A stretch of 64,000 nt of DNA from Verrucomicrobiaceae bacterium (GTDB taxonomy: Bacteria; Verrucomicrobiota; Verrucomicrobiia; Verrucomicrobiales; Akkermansiaceae). The stretch covers positions 1-64,000 of the forward strand of contig JAIXPW010000263.1 in the NCBI GenBank assembly GCA_027485995.1, given 5' to 3'. A program made the position numbers and the translations under genes. Position 1 is the stretch's first letter; every line of letters begins with the position of its first letter. Below are positions 53,620 to 62,467 of this stretch, piece after piece. Under the pieces are notes generated by a model. The model saw only the letters and a program-made list of their open reading frames with translations, was not told where the DNA came from and made no database searches.

Positions 53620-54425
53620 GGCTGAACGTCGTACTTGCCCCGGCAGGTATCCAGCAGCTGTCCCATGACGGCAAAGAGCCCTCCAAAGCCCTTGATCTTC
53701 GTCGGCACCTTGCCCGAGGCCGGATAGACCCGGGAGACCGGAGTCTCGATCACCCGGAAGCGCAGCGCGGCCGCCTGGATCGCGAGATGGTAGTGGAGCT
53801 GATAGCGGTCAAACACCGGCCTGAACACTCCAATGCGGGGATCCTCGAGCAGCCGACGGCTGTAGGCGCGGAAACCGTTGGTCGTATCGGTGTAACGGAA
53901 TCCGGCCGCCATTGAGATCAAGGGCGCGTGCATCAGGTTCACCGCCAGATAGCGGCTCAGCGGCGTGTTTTCATGATGCCCTCCCGGAATGAAACGGCTG
54001 CCCTGGACATGGTCATACCCCTTTTCCAGCAGCTCGATCATCGAGGGAATGGCATCCAGTCCATCCTTGCCGTTGCCGTCGATCACCACGACTCCGTCGT
54101 AGCCTTCCGAGAGGCAATAATGGAACGCCATCCGCATTTGCGAACTGAGCTTGCCGGGGCCGCGCTTGACCAAGAGGGCCTTTGCTCCCGTGGACTCCAT
54201 CAGGGTGCCATCAAGCGAGCCGTCCGTGCTGCCACCATCGGCCACAATCACATCGACGATGGAGGCATGGGCCGACATCGCCGCCAGCTGCTTCCGGATC
54301 TTCTCTCCTTCGTTGATCACGAAGACACAGATCGCCCAGCGCTTCGCCCGCGGACGATCCCAGATGACTTCGTACCGGGGGCTTGCGAGGTCGTCGCCCC
54401 GGAGTTGAGCAGCGGATTCACTCAT
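53616..54425 (-). CDS. Glycosyltransferase family 2
   Basis: The 269-residue protein has the GT-A opening ICVFVINEGEKIRKQLAAM, DVIVADGGSTDGS and DGVVVIDGNGKDGLD, with the metal-binding acids. It has no membrane segments, unlike the next GT2 gene. ATGA-type overlaps join it to GtrA and to the GT2 upstream. The donor sugar is unknown. Confidence 0.87.
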   Translation of the reverse strand: MSESAAQLRGDDLASPRYEVIWDRPRAKRWAICVFVINEGEKIRKQLAAMSAHASIVDVIVADGGSTDGSLDGTLMESTGAKALLVKRGPGKLSSQMRMAFHYCLSEGYDGVVVIDGNGKDGLDAIPSMIELLEKGYDHVQGSRFIPGGHHENTPLSRYLAVNLMHAPLISMAAGFRYTDTTNGFRAYSRRLLEDPRIGVFRPVFDRYQLHYHLAIQAAALRFRVIETPVSRVYPASGKVPTKIKGFGGLFAVMGQLLDTCRGKYDVQP

Positions 54426-55420
54426 TGCGCGACCTCCTCGGTGGATTCCTTCACAATGCTGGACTGCACGGTGTCCTCAAGGAGGACCGAGCTGTTGGCC
54501 TCGTGGGCGATGAAATAGAGCGGTCGGCTGCGCACCTCGCCCAAAATGGTTCCGACATACTCGCTCAGGACGGCCAGGATCAGGCAGATGAAGAAGAACA
54601 TGCCACTTTGCTGGAGCGAAAGCGTCGTCCATCCGGCGATCACGTCGGGCTTCACCAGATAAATCCCCAGAACATAAAGGGCGTAGAGCAGATTGAGCAG
54701 GGCGCCGATCATGCCCGCCACCGTCACCATCCGCAGAGGATGCCGGGTATGCGCCGCGAGCAGGTCGATGGCCGTCGCAAGTTCGGAAGCAAAGGAGCCA
54801 CGACGCTTCAGTGATCCGCGTTCGACGCGCTGGTAAGGAAAAAACTCATGATGGTAGCCCAGCGTGAGCGTCAACACCCGCAGATACCGGCTCTGCACCC
54901 GAACCTGCAGCAACGCGTTGACGGCCTGACGACTCATTGCCCGGAAATCCTCCGCCCCCCTCTTGAGATCCACCCCGAGACGGCGATTGCAGTATCCGCG
55001 GAATGCGCTGCCAAAGAGCTCACGGAACCCAGAACGGACCCGGGGATTTTCCGCGACTCCATGGACGATTCCCCCATTGATGCGGCATTTGGCCACCAGG
55101 TCCGGGATGCGCTCCACCGGATCACCCGCCGGATCCATGGTGACCACATAGTCACCGATCGCGGATTCGATCCCGGCCGAAAGCGCCACGTCCCTGCCGA
55201 ACGGACGGGAGAGCCTCAAGTAACGGACCTGTTGAACGTCCTTCAGCAGGTGATCAATGGCCTGGCGGGTTTGATCCGTTGAGCCATCGTCCACCAGAAT
55301 GATCTCGAAAAAGCGGTAGCCTGCCGACATCACCCGCGAGAGATCCCTGAGGAACGATTCGACCAAACTGCCATCGTTTTCCAACGGCACGACAACACTG
55401 ACTACGGTGTGGGAATCCAT
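54422..55420 (-). CDS. GtrB/DPM1-like glycosyltransferase family 2 with membrane anchors
   Basis: The 332-residue protein from ATG 55420 has VSVVVPLENDGSLVESFL, ILVDDGSTDQT, YVVTMDPAGDPVERIPDL and two C-terminal membrane segments (about 240-262 and 275-300). This is the GtrB/DPM layout, which makes undecaprenyl-linked monosaccharides. DPM enzymes normally have DADLQD at the metal site; here DPAGDP is unusual. It overlaps the GT2 gene downstream. Confidence 0.87.
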   Translation of the reverse strand: MDSHTVVSVVVPLENDGSLVESFLRDLSRVMSAGYRFFEIILVDDGSTDQTRQAIDHLLKDVQQVRYLRLSRPFGRDVALSAGIESAIGDYVVTMDPAGDPVERIPDLVAKCRINGGIVHGVAENPRVRSGFRELFGSAFRGYCNRRLGVDLKRGAEDFRAMSRQAVNALLQVRVQSRYLRVLTLTLGYHHEFFPYQRVERGSLKRRGSFASELATAIDLLAAHTRHPLRMVTVAGMIGALLNLLYALYVLGIYLVKPDVIAGWTTLSLQQSGMFFFICLILAVLSEYVGTILGEVRSRPLYFIAHEANSSVLLEDTVQSSIVKESTEEVAQ

Positions 55421-55439
55421 GAGTGTAAGGGAATGGGTC

Positions 55440-56561
55440 TCAGCAGGTGGAGGCCAGGATGGCGTCGATCTCGTCCTCGACGTCGAAAATGTTGTCGATC
55501 TTGCCACCCATCACGTGGACCAGGGCAGGGAGCATCGGGTCCCGACGAAACAGGATCGGGCGACCGTCATCCACTTCGGTTTGTGGCAGGAGGGTTTTCA
55601 CTTCCCAGATTGAATCGCAGTGGATTGCGTTGCGCAATGCTGGGATGTAGCGGGATGCGTCGCTGAGCATGTATTCGAAGTGGCTCTGCTTCTTGAGAAG
55701 GGAAAAGCGTTCATAGGGGTCGATCGGGATCTCGCCCGGCTTTTCAAACCACTGAAGGTGGGGCGTGTAGCGGACGTGGCTCAGAGTGGTCAGGCCCCGC
55801 GATGGATACGGCATGAACGAAAAGAACGGCCCGCACATCATGGTGACGGAAAGGCCATCCAGCTCCTCCGGCAGCTGGATCAAGGCCATTTCCGCCAGCT
55901 CCTGCTTCAAGGGAATAGGCGGCAGGTGGCTGCCATGGGTCAGGAGGTTCAGGCCACTGTAGGTCGCATTGATCACCAGGGTCGCCGGCAGTTCCGAGCC
56001 ATCGCTGAGCCTCACCACCACCCCATCCGCAGCCTTTTCGGCGGACTGCACCCTCGTGCCGAAGCGGATGGGAATGCCGGCATTTTCAAGATCCCGGCGG
56101 CAACGATCACGAAGCAACGAGCAGTCGAATGCGCATTCCTCCGCGATCCAGACTGCCTCGGTCAGGGTGGGATTGAACAATTTCGAAATCCGATCGGGAG
56201 CCTGCTTCAAGGGTGCGCCGATCCGCTTCATGAAGACCTCGAATTGGCTGGCCGTGACCTTCGAAAAAAGTCTGCTCACCCCGTAGATCTTGGTGAACCT
56301 GTCAACGATCGCCTCACGGTAAACACTGCGGAACCGCTCGTAATTGTGCCGCGACCGATAGGCCGTCATCAGGCTGCGCGGGTAATGATAGCCCCCGTGA
56401 ACCCGCGCCTGATTGACCCTGGACGCGCGGGTCAGCAGTTCATCTTCCGCCTCCACGACAAGCGGCCTGAGCCCTCTACGTTGTAGCATCAGCGCGATCG
56501 AACAGCCGAAGAATCCACCGCCTGCGATGACGACATTGATAGATTTTTGGGTGGGAGTCAT
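55440..56561 (-). CDS. FAD-dependent oxidoreductase (DAO type)
   Basis: The 373-residue protein has the dinucleotide fold VVIAGGGFFGCSIALMLQRRG, then VVEAEDELLTRASRVNQARVHGGYHY, as in D-amino-acid-oxidase-type enzymes, and a C-terminal HVMGGKIDNIFDVEDEI. It would bind FAD and oxidise an amine or hydroxyl on a sugar or small molecule. Its place in the EPS locus suggests a modified sugar. Nineteen bases separate it from the next GT gene. Confidence 0.82.
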   Translation of the reverse strand: MTPTQKSINVVIAGGGFFGCSIALMLQRRGLRPLVVEAEDELLTRASRVNQARVHGGYHYPRSLMTAYRSRHNYERFRSVYREAIVDRFTKIYGVSRLFSKVTASQFEVFMKRIGAPLKQAPDRISKLFNPTLTEAVWIAEECAFDCSLLRDRCRRDLENAGIPIRFGTRVQSAEKAADGVVVRLSDGSELPATLVINATYSGLNLLTHGSHLPPIPLKQELAEMALIQLPEELDGLSVTMMCGPFFSFMPYPSRGLTTLSHVRYTPHLQWFEKPGEIPIDPYERFSLLKKQSHFEYMLSDASRYIPALRNAIHCDSIWEVKTLLPQTEVDDGRPILFRRDPMLPALVHVMGGKIDNIFDVEDEIDAILASTC

Positions 56562-56789
56562 TGGCAGTTGGTTCGGCTAGCTCTCTCTTCGCAGGTGGAT
56601 TGATCATGACAAACGGCTGGCCGTCGAGGCTGGAGAGAGTCCAACTGTGGACAGGTTATGCAATTCGCCTGAGGATTTTTCAGGGTCTTCGAGGGACTGC
56701 CGTGCAAGCTGTTGGCCAATCAATCGGCTGACTTCGGCGGGGAGGAGAAGACGGCACCAGGTGGGGCGATGAATTGTTCCATCGCAGAA

Positions 56790-57614
56790 TCAGCCCAGCT
56801 GAACAAAGGGATAGATTGAAGCAGCCTCGCGAATCGCCACGGGTACGGATTCTTCAAAGGGCTCGGTCGCGCGCATTTCGATCGCCACGTCGCCCTGGTA
56901 GCCGATCTCCTCCAGAACGGTCGCGATTCGTGGATGCACACTGTGGGGAGTGGTCCAGTCCCCCAGATTGGGTTGGCTGGCATGGACATGGGCGATCAAA
57001 GCCGCTACCTGCCGCAGGACGGGCTCGAAAACCTCCCCGCTCAACGCCAGTCCGCCGCCATCGACGTGAAGTCGAAAGCCCGGGGAGTCCACCAGGCCGA
57101 CGAGCTCCGCCGCCTGATCCAGCCGGGTGCAGAAATCCGCGCCGTAGGCTTCAGGATTCGCCTCCATCACCAGACAGGATCCGAAGCCCGCACAGGCGTC
57201 GCCCACTTCCCGAAAAAAGGGCACAGCGCCGGCCACGGCCTCGGCATGGCTCATTGATCCCTTCAGCCGGTTCTTGGGCGAGCCGAACACCATCGGACCC
57301 GCGCCACACCACCCGGCCACCCGGCCGACGGCGATCAGCCACTCTTTCATCCGCGTCCGGGAGGCCTCGTCCTCGAACAGGTTCACCGCCTCCGCTCCAA
57401 ACAACAAGGCCTGGAACGAACCCACCCGGAAGCCGCGCTCGCGCAGCCACTCGGACTTCGCCCGGACCTCCGATTCTTTGGCTAGCAGGGGATTTCCAAA
57501 GGCCCGCAGCGGTGCGAGTTCGAGGGTCGATACCCCCTTCGCGAGCAAGATCGGCAACATCTCCTCTTCACGCTCGGGAGGCCAGGCAATGTGGGATACG
57601 GAAAGGTCTCTCAT
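56790..57614 (-). CDS. Sugar phosphate isomerase/epimerase-like TIM barrel
   Basis: The 274-residue protein fits the xylose-isomerase-like barrel (AP_endonuc_2): MLPILLAKGVSTLELAP, CLVMEANPEAYG with the metal Glu, FRLHVDGGGLAL and HVHASQPNLGDW. Metal ligands E, D, H appear present. It may isomerise or epimerise a sugar for the EPS. The 228 bases to the oxidoreductase gene hold no gene that I can support. Confidence 0.8.
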   Translation of the reverse strand: MRDLSVSHIAWPPEREEEMLPILLAKGVSTLELAPLRAFGNPLLAKESEVRAKSEWLRERGFRVGSFQALLFGAEAVNLFEDEASRTRMKEWLIAVGRVAGWCGAGPMVFGSPKNRLKGSMSHAEAVAGAVPFFREVGDACAGFGSCLVMEANPEAYGADFCTRLDQAAELVGLVDSPGFRLHVDGGGLALSGEVFEPVLRQVAALIAHVHASQPNLGDWTTPHSVHPRIATVLEEIGYQGDVAIEMRATEPFEESVPVAIREAASIYPFVQLG

Positions 57615-57627
57615 GGTCGGATCTGTT

Positions 57628-59256
57628 TCATTCTATGAGTGCTCCGGATACGATTCGCCTGGAAATCGTCAGGTTGCCGATCTGCATTTCCTGGCGTCGC
57701 ACAGGGCCCAACCGGATCGTGGCTGTCTCCACCGCTTCATACTCCGCAAGCTTTTCCCATCCGCCCTGTCCCTGCAGGACTGCGGAACGGGCCCACGGCA
57801 GCACATCCACCGGATCTGGCTGGGGCCCGGCCATCGAGTCGGTCACCAAAACATCTCCCTGCTGAAGGCCAACCATCACCTGACGCTCGTAATCGGCCCG
57901 ACGATCAAGGAACGCATGGTTTGGAAAAGTCGTGAATCGGATCCTTCTCCGCTCCTCGGGCGATCGCAACGCCGCCGCTTCCCAGAGACTGACCGGGATG
58001 AGGACCTGGCCGGTCGTGAGGGCCAGGGCCTTGTCCATCGCCTGGACGGCGATTGCTCGCGTCGATCGAGGCGGCTCGACTAGGAAGGCTGCCGCCGCCA
58101 GGATCAGCGGGACCGCACAGACCGCGACCTGTCCGACCAGCATCGCCCGAGTCAACCAGGCCCCCCTCGCCTTGCGGGTCAGTTCGACCAGGATGCCGGC
58201 CAACCAACCCATGAATGGAGCCATCACCGCCGAATGTCCGGTGTTGGGATGCCCGCCTGCGACCAGATACAAAAAACACAGGACCAGGAGGACGATCGGC
58301 AAAAGTACCCCAACTGCGAGAGCCGAGGCTCGACTTTCCGTGCGAAGCACCAACCAGCCCGTCAAGGCCAGGAACAACACGCAGGGCCAGGTCAGAAACA
58401 GGTTCTTGGCGCCCGCAAAGAGTCCGAACAGGGCCTGGACAGGGGTCTTCTTCTCCCGCGACATCGTCGCCAGAGTCTCCATCAATTGCTCCAGGCGGAT
58501 CGAATTCGAACCATAATAGGCCGCCAGCAGCGCCAGTCCGATCCCAGCCGGGAGTCCCCAGCGACCAATCGCCCGGGCCCAGGTGGCTCCTTCCCGACGG
58601 ACTGCGTTCCAAATTCCGAATGCCGCGATCAGTCCAGTCGCCGCCACGGCAAGTGGATGAATCAGGGGAGAAGCCGCCAACCCAATGATCGAAAACATCG
58701 CCTCAGCTTTCCCTCGCCAAAGCCCGCTCCGGCCTCCCAGCAGCGGACTGGCCGCCAGCCACAGGGTCAGGGCGGCGAGTGTCTCCGGCCGGTAGAGGAA
58801 AGCCATGCTGCAGAACCAGCCTTTCTGGAGGATCACCGTCCCGAAAGCCACCAGCACCGCAGCTCTCCCGCCCCCCATCTGGCCAACCTTCCGGGCCACC
58901 AATCCCGCCGTCAGCAGCCTCAACCCATGCAGAACCAACGCGTCACCCATCGGTGACCACGACCACAGCGGCAGAAGCCAAGACCTCAGCAGCGGCCAGC
59001 CAAACCAATGATAGCCCCATTGAACGTCAAAGCCCTCGAACTGACCCACAAACGGCCAGCCAAATCCACCGGTCCCGCCAAGGGCCGCACCCGTGCTCTG
59101 GAAGCCATCCGGAAACCCGGGCGAAACGGCATACCATCCCACCCACATCGAGAGGGCCAACCAGGCAAGCCCGATTCCCATGCACATCCCCCAGGTCACC
59201 GCCTCGCTGCGGTCACCAGGATCAGGGACCTCCATGGAACTGCCAGGGCTTCTCAT
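57628..59256 (-). CDS. GT-C-like integral membrane protein
   Basis: The 542-residue protein has about ten membrane segments to residue 400, then a soluble tail. The first loop GFPDGFQSTGAAL and FDVQWGYHWFGWPL lie where GT-C enzymes keep acidic residues, and FLYRPETLAALTLWL resembles the PMT/ArnT region. No named family is certain. It overlaps the epimerase gene by 4 bases. It may transfer a lipid-linked sugar in the periplasm. Confidence 0.65.
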   Translation of the reverse strand: MRSPGSSMEVPDPGDRSEAVTWGMCMGIGLAWLALSMWVGWYAVSPGFPDGFQSTGAALGGTGGFGWPFVGQFEGFDVQWGYHWFGWPLLRSWLLPLWSWSPMGDALVLHGLRLLTAGLVARKVGQMGGGRAAVLVAFGTVILQKGWFCSMAFLYRPETLAALTLWLAASPLLGGRSGLWRGKAEAMFSIIGLAASPLIHPLAVAATGLIAAFGIWNAVRREGATWARAIGRWGLPAGIGLALLAAYYGSNSIRLEQLMETLATMSREKKTPVQALFGLFAGAKNLFLTWPCVLFLALTGWLVLRTESRASALAVGVLLPIVLLVLCFLYLVAGGHPNTGHSAVMAPFMGWLAGILVELTRKARGAWLTRAMLVGQVAVCAVPLILAAAAFLVEPPRSTRAIAVQAMDKALALTTGQVLIPVSLWEAAALRSPEERRRIRFTTFPNHAFLDRRADYERQVMVGLQQGDVLVTDSMAGPQPDPVDVLPWARSAVLQGQGGWEKLAEYEAVETATIRLGPVRRQEMQIGNLTISRRIVSGALIE

Positions 59257-60023
59257 CCGAGCGATCCCGATTCAGCCAACCAGTCGCCAAGATCCTCAAG
59301 CATCCGCTCCCGTGAGTAAAGATAGCCGCCATTTCCTCCCCAGTGCGAGGCGTGAAGCGAACGCATGTCGTAACTGGCTGGGGCCGGACCCTGACCACCG
59401 AGTTCCTTCCCCGGGAAAAAATGATCGCGAATCTCGGAAGTGCCCAGTGGCTCGGAAGAGACATTCAGAAGCTCAATCCCGTTCGACCAAACCGTTTCGA
59501 TGTCGGACGCCAGCCGCCGGGTGTCGTAATACTGGAACACTCCATCCGGATGAACCTTGTCGAGACCGTTGTCATGGATCAGGTCGAAGATGACATTCTT
59601 TTTCAATCCCGGTCCGAACAGTCCGGGAAGCCGCAGGATGGCCACCTTCGGAAACAGCTCCCGGATCCGGTCCTCAACCTCCAGACGATTCAGTCCATAG
59701 GCGTGATGCCCGGTCCGGTCGATCACCGTTGACTCATCGACACCGCGCGGGGATGGATAAACATCGATCGATGAGATCAAGGTAAACCGCTCTGCCTTTG
59801 CTTCGGCCAGAGGCTCCAGCAGTCGATTGATTCCTGCGCGATCCTCTTCTGGATGAAGGTTTGCCCACCATTTCATCGCCTGGACTCCGGCGCAGATGAT
59901 GTGGTCGAACGACTGCTCACGGATCTCGTCGATGTTGGTGGATCGAAACAGATGACCGGGCTGAAGCGCGTGTTGCAGCACTCCTCCCACAAAGCCGGTG
60001 TAGCCAATCAGGGCGGTTTTCAT
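59253..60023 (-). CDS. NAD-dependent epimerase/dehydratase-like (extended SDR)
   Basis: The 256-residue protein begins MKTALIGYTGFVGGVL, a Rossmann GxTGxxG site, and has LISSIDVYP and YGLNRLEVED, the YxxxK-like region (Y-G-L-N-R), where Lys is Arg. LRLPGLFGPG matches the SDR substrate loop. The altered catalytic Lys makes reductase or epimerase activity uncertain. It overlaps both neighbours by 4 bases. Confidence 0.78.
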   Translation of the reverse strand: MKTALIGYTGFVGGVLQHALQPGHLFRSTNIDEIREQSFDHIICAGVQAMKWWANLHPEEDRAGINRLLEPLAEAKAERFTLISSIDVYPSPRGVDESTVIDRTGHHAYGLNRLEVEDRIRELFPKVAILRLPGLFGPGLKKNVIFDLIHDNGLDKVHPDGVFQYYDTRRLASDIETVWSNGIELLNVSSEPLGTSEIRDHFFPGKELGGQGPAPASYDMRSLHASHWGGNGGYLYSRERMLEDLGDWLAESGSLG

Positions 60024-60916
60024 GGTTGGGAAATCGATTCAGGAATGGTAGGGCTCAACTCGTTGCAGACAGCCCGCAGGGTTGCGAGAATCCTGGCGGC
60101 CGACTCCGGCCCGAGATGGACGGAATCCGTGAATGTCAGCTGGGTTCTCGGAATCTGGGACTCGAGATCGAGAAACGGCGCATCGGTCACCTCATGAATC
60201 CTGGCGGCGACAGTCTGGATCTCATCGATCTGTCGCTGCTTCATCGGACCCGCCGGATAGCGGGCGAGCAGGACGCGGACGCCATTCCGCCGTGCCTTGA
60301 GGATGCCTTCGATCAAAAGCCGGATTCGCTCCTTCTGCAGGACTGACAGCTGCGCCTCGGCCAAAGGTGGCGGAGGCAGGGGCGAAGGAACCTCTTTCAG
60401 GGCGAAAGGCTCAGCAACCCCTTTCCATCTCCTCCCCAACAGATAGCCGTAGAGCATCCCGGTTGGTCGGCTGGAGGCACCGAGCAACGGCACTTTCCCG
60501 CCGATCTTGAAGCCAGGCCCCCTCGATCCCTCGACTGCAGGAGTCTCCGCAAAGCCGAGGCTGTTGAAAACCGTATTGATTTCGACGACCAACCACTTCG
60601 GACGGCCCACCACTCCTTCGGAAAGAAGCGTCAGTCCATCCAATGGCGATCCCCCATCCGATCCAAGATTGGCCACTTCCGGATTCCCGAACTCACGTCC
60701 CGGCAATCGGCCCGAGATCGATGATCCCGAAAGCGCGATCTCCGCTCCCGGCGCGATCGCCCCCTGGAAGCGGCTCAAGGTGCTGTAGTAGTTCGACTCG
60801 GTCTTGCCGGTTGCGAGATTGAACCCGTAAAAGGCCAGCGCCTGAAATCCGAAGCAGCCCGCCAGGCTCAGCAGGAGGGCCAGGGTGAAACGGGAGGTGG
60901 AGGGTTCCTGGGCCAT
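60020..60916 (-). CDS. SGNH-like protein paired with MBOAT acyltransferase
   Basis: The 298-residue protein from ATG 60916 has an N-terminal anchor (LALLLSLAGCFGFQALAFYGF) and an outer domain with IALSGSSISG (SGNH block I), VANLGSDGG (block II) and DSVHLGPES (block V, D and H). Such proteins work with MBOAT enzymes to acetylate exported polysaccharides, as AlgJ/AlgX do with AlgI. It starts 7 bases after the MBOAT stop. Confidence 0.8.
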   Translation of the reverse strand: MAQEPSTSRFTLALLLSLAGCFGFQALAFYGFNLATGKTESNYYSTLSRFQGAIAPGAEIALSGSSISGRLPGREFGNPEVANLGSDGGSPLDGLTLLSEGVVGRPKWLVVEINTVFNSLGFAETPAVEGSRGPGFKIGGKVPLLGASSRPTGMLYGYLLGRRWKGVAEPFALKEVPSPLPPPPLAEAQLSVLQKERIRLLIEGILKARRNGVRVLLARYPAGPMKQRQIDEIQTVAARIHEVTDAPFLDLESQIPRTQLTFTDSVHLGPESAARILATLRAVCNELSPTIPESISQP

Positions 60917-60923
60917 GGTCAGA

Positions 60924-62387
60924 CTAGAATTGGAAGTAGATGAAGCCCTGGGGAGCACCGGAATTGGTCAGCGTCAGGAACAGCATGACCCCCAGTGCCA
61001 CCGCCTCCAGTCCACTGGTCTTGAAGCGGGTGAGCCATTCCTTCCGGTGCTCCGCGACCCAGCCGAGCACGTGATAAAGGATGGCGGCGGAACCAAAGAT
61101 CGTGACCCCGAAGACCACCGGCCCGACCGGTTTTCCGGGAGCGAGCAAGCCCTTCAGATAAAGTTCGATCTGATGGAGGTCCGGCATCAGGAAAGTCAGC
61201 CACAGCAGGGTCACGGCATGGAAGGTGTAGGCCCACCCGAGGACGGCGCGGAGCAAGGAGCGTGGCTGGGCGGCCTGTTCGCGGGTGACCTTGCGGAAAC
61301 AGAATCGCTCAATCCCGAGCAGCAGGCCGTGAAGCGTGCCCCACAAGGCAAATTTCCATTCCGCTCCATGCCAGAGTCCTCCGAGAAACATCACGAGGAA
61401 GAGATTCAGATACGTGCGGGCCTCGCCCTTGCGGTTTCCTCCCAGCGGGATGTAAAGATAATCCCGGAGCCAGGCGGAGAGCGACATGTGCCACCGCCGC
61501 CAGAACTCGGTGATGCTGGTGGACAGGTAAGGGAAATTGAAGTTGATCGGAAACGTGTAGCCAAACATCGCGGCCAACCCGATGGCGATCAGGGAGTAGC
61601 CGGCGAAGTCGGCGAAGATCTGGAGGCTGTAGCCATAGAGGAGGAACGCCAGATCCGCCCCGGAGGCCATCGTGATCCAGGGCTTGGTGAGGGTCACCGT
61701 CTGTTCAGCGAGATTGTCGGCCACCACCATCTTCAGGAAATACCCGATGATCAGCGATCGAACCACCTTCCGCCAATCGACATCGGCGAGGCGTTTCGCG
61801 GCGATCTGCGGCCAGAACTGCTTCGCCTTGACGATCGGCCCTGCCACGAGCTGAGGGAAGAAGAGAAGGTAGAAACCAATGTCCCGGACGCCCTTTGCGA
61901 ACCTCGTTCCCTTCGAAACCATCGCATCGCTTTCCCGCGTCACCTCTCCGCGAGCCACGTCGACAATCATGCTGATGCCGTGGAAGGTGTAGAACGAGAT
62001 GCCGATCGGCAGCGGGATCGCCTTCAACATGGCGGCCCAGGAAGGCGGCAGGCCGCCGAGCATGCCGCCGAGGAACGGGGCATACTTGAAGACTCCGAGC
62101 AGGGCCAGGTTCAAGATCACCGCCAGCCTCACCCAGCGGCGCACGCGGACCTCATCCCCGTTGACCTTGTGCAGGATGATCCGGGCGGTGGCGATGCTGT
62201 TTCCCACGCAGGAAACCGCCAGCAGTCCCAGCAACCTCGGATCCTCCCAACCGTAGAAGATCACGCTCGCGAGAAGGGCGGTGGTCACCTGCCAGGCCTT
62301 GCCATGGCGCCCTGTGCTCCAGGGGGCGTAGTAAAGCGCAAAGGTGATCCCAAGAAGGATCAGGAATTCCCAAGAATTGAACAACAT
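60924..62387 (-). CDS. MBOAT family O-acyltransferase (AlgI-like)
   Basis: The 487-residue membrane protein has the AlgI layout: YYAPW near the start, ISFYTFHGISMIVDV, YSLQIFADFAGYSLIAIGLA, FWRRWHMSLSAWLRDYLYIPLGGNRKG, and the catalytic His in LGGLWHGAEWKFALWG. It moves acyl groups across the membrane to acetylate the exopolysaccharide, with the SGNH protein as partner. It ends the EPS locus. Confidence 0.93.
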   Translation of the reverse strand: MLFNSWEFLILLGITFALYYAPWSTGRHGKAWQVTTALLASVIFYGWEDPRLLGLLAVSCVGNSIATARIILHKVNGDEVRVRRWVRLAVILNLALLGVFKYAPFLGGMLGGLPPSWAAMLKAIPLPIGISFYTFHGISMIVDVARGEVTRESDAMVSKGTRFAKGVRDIGFYLLFFPQLVAGPIVKAKQFWPQIAAKRLADVDWRKVVRSLIIGYFLKMVVADNLAEQTVTLTKPWITMASGADLAFLLYGYSLQIFADFAGYSLIAIGLAAMFGYTFPINFNFPYLSTSITEFWRRWHMSLSAWLRDYLYIPLGGNRKGEARTYLNLFLVMFLGGLWHGAEWKFALWGTLHGLLLGIERFCFRKVTREQAAQPRSLLRAVLGWAYTFHAVTLLWLTFLMPDLHQIELYLKGLLAPGKPVGPVVFGVTIFGSAAILYHVLGWVAEHRKEWLTRFKTSGLEAVALGVMLFLTLTNSGAPQGFIYFQF

Positions 62388-62467
62388 GATCGGGGCCGGA
62401 TCATCCGGAAAATGACGCAGGGGTCAACCCATGCGAGCAGGGAACTTCGTCCTGGTGACCATCCCCC

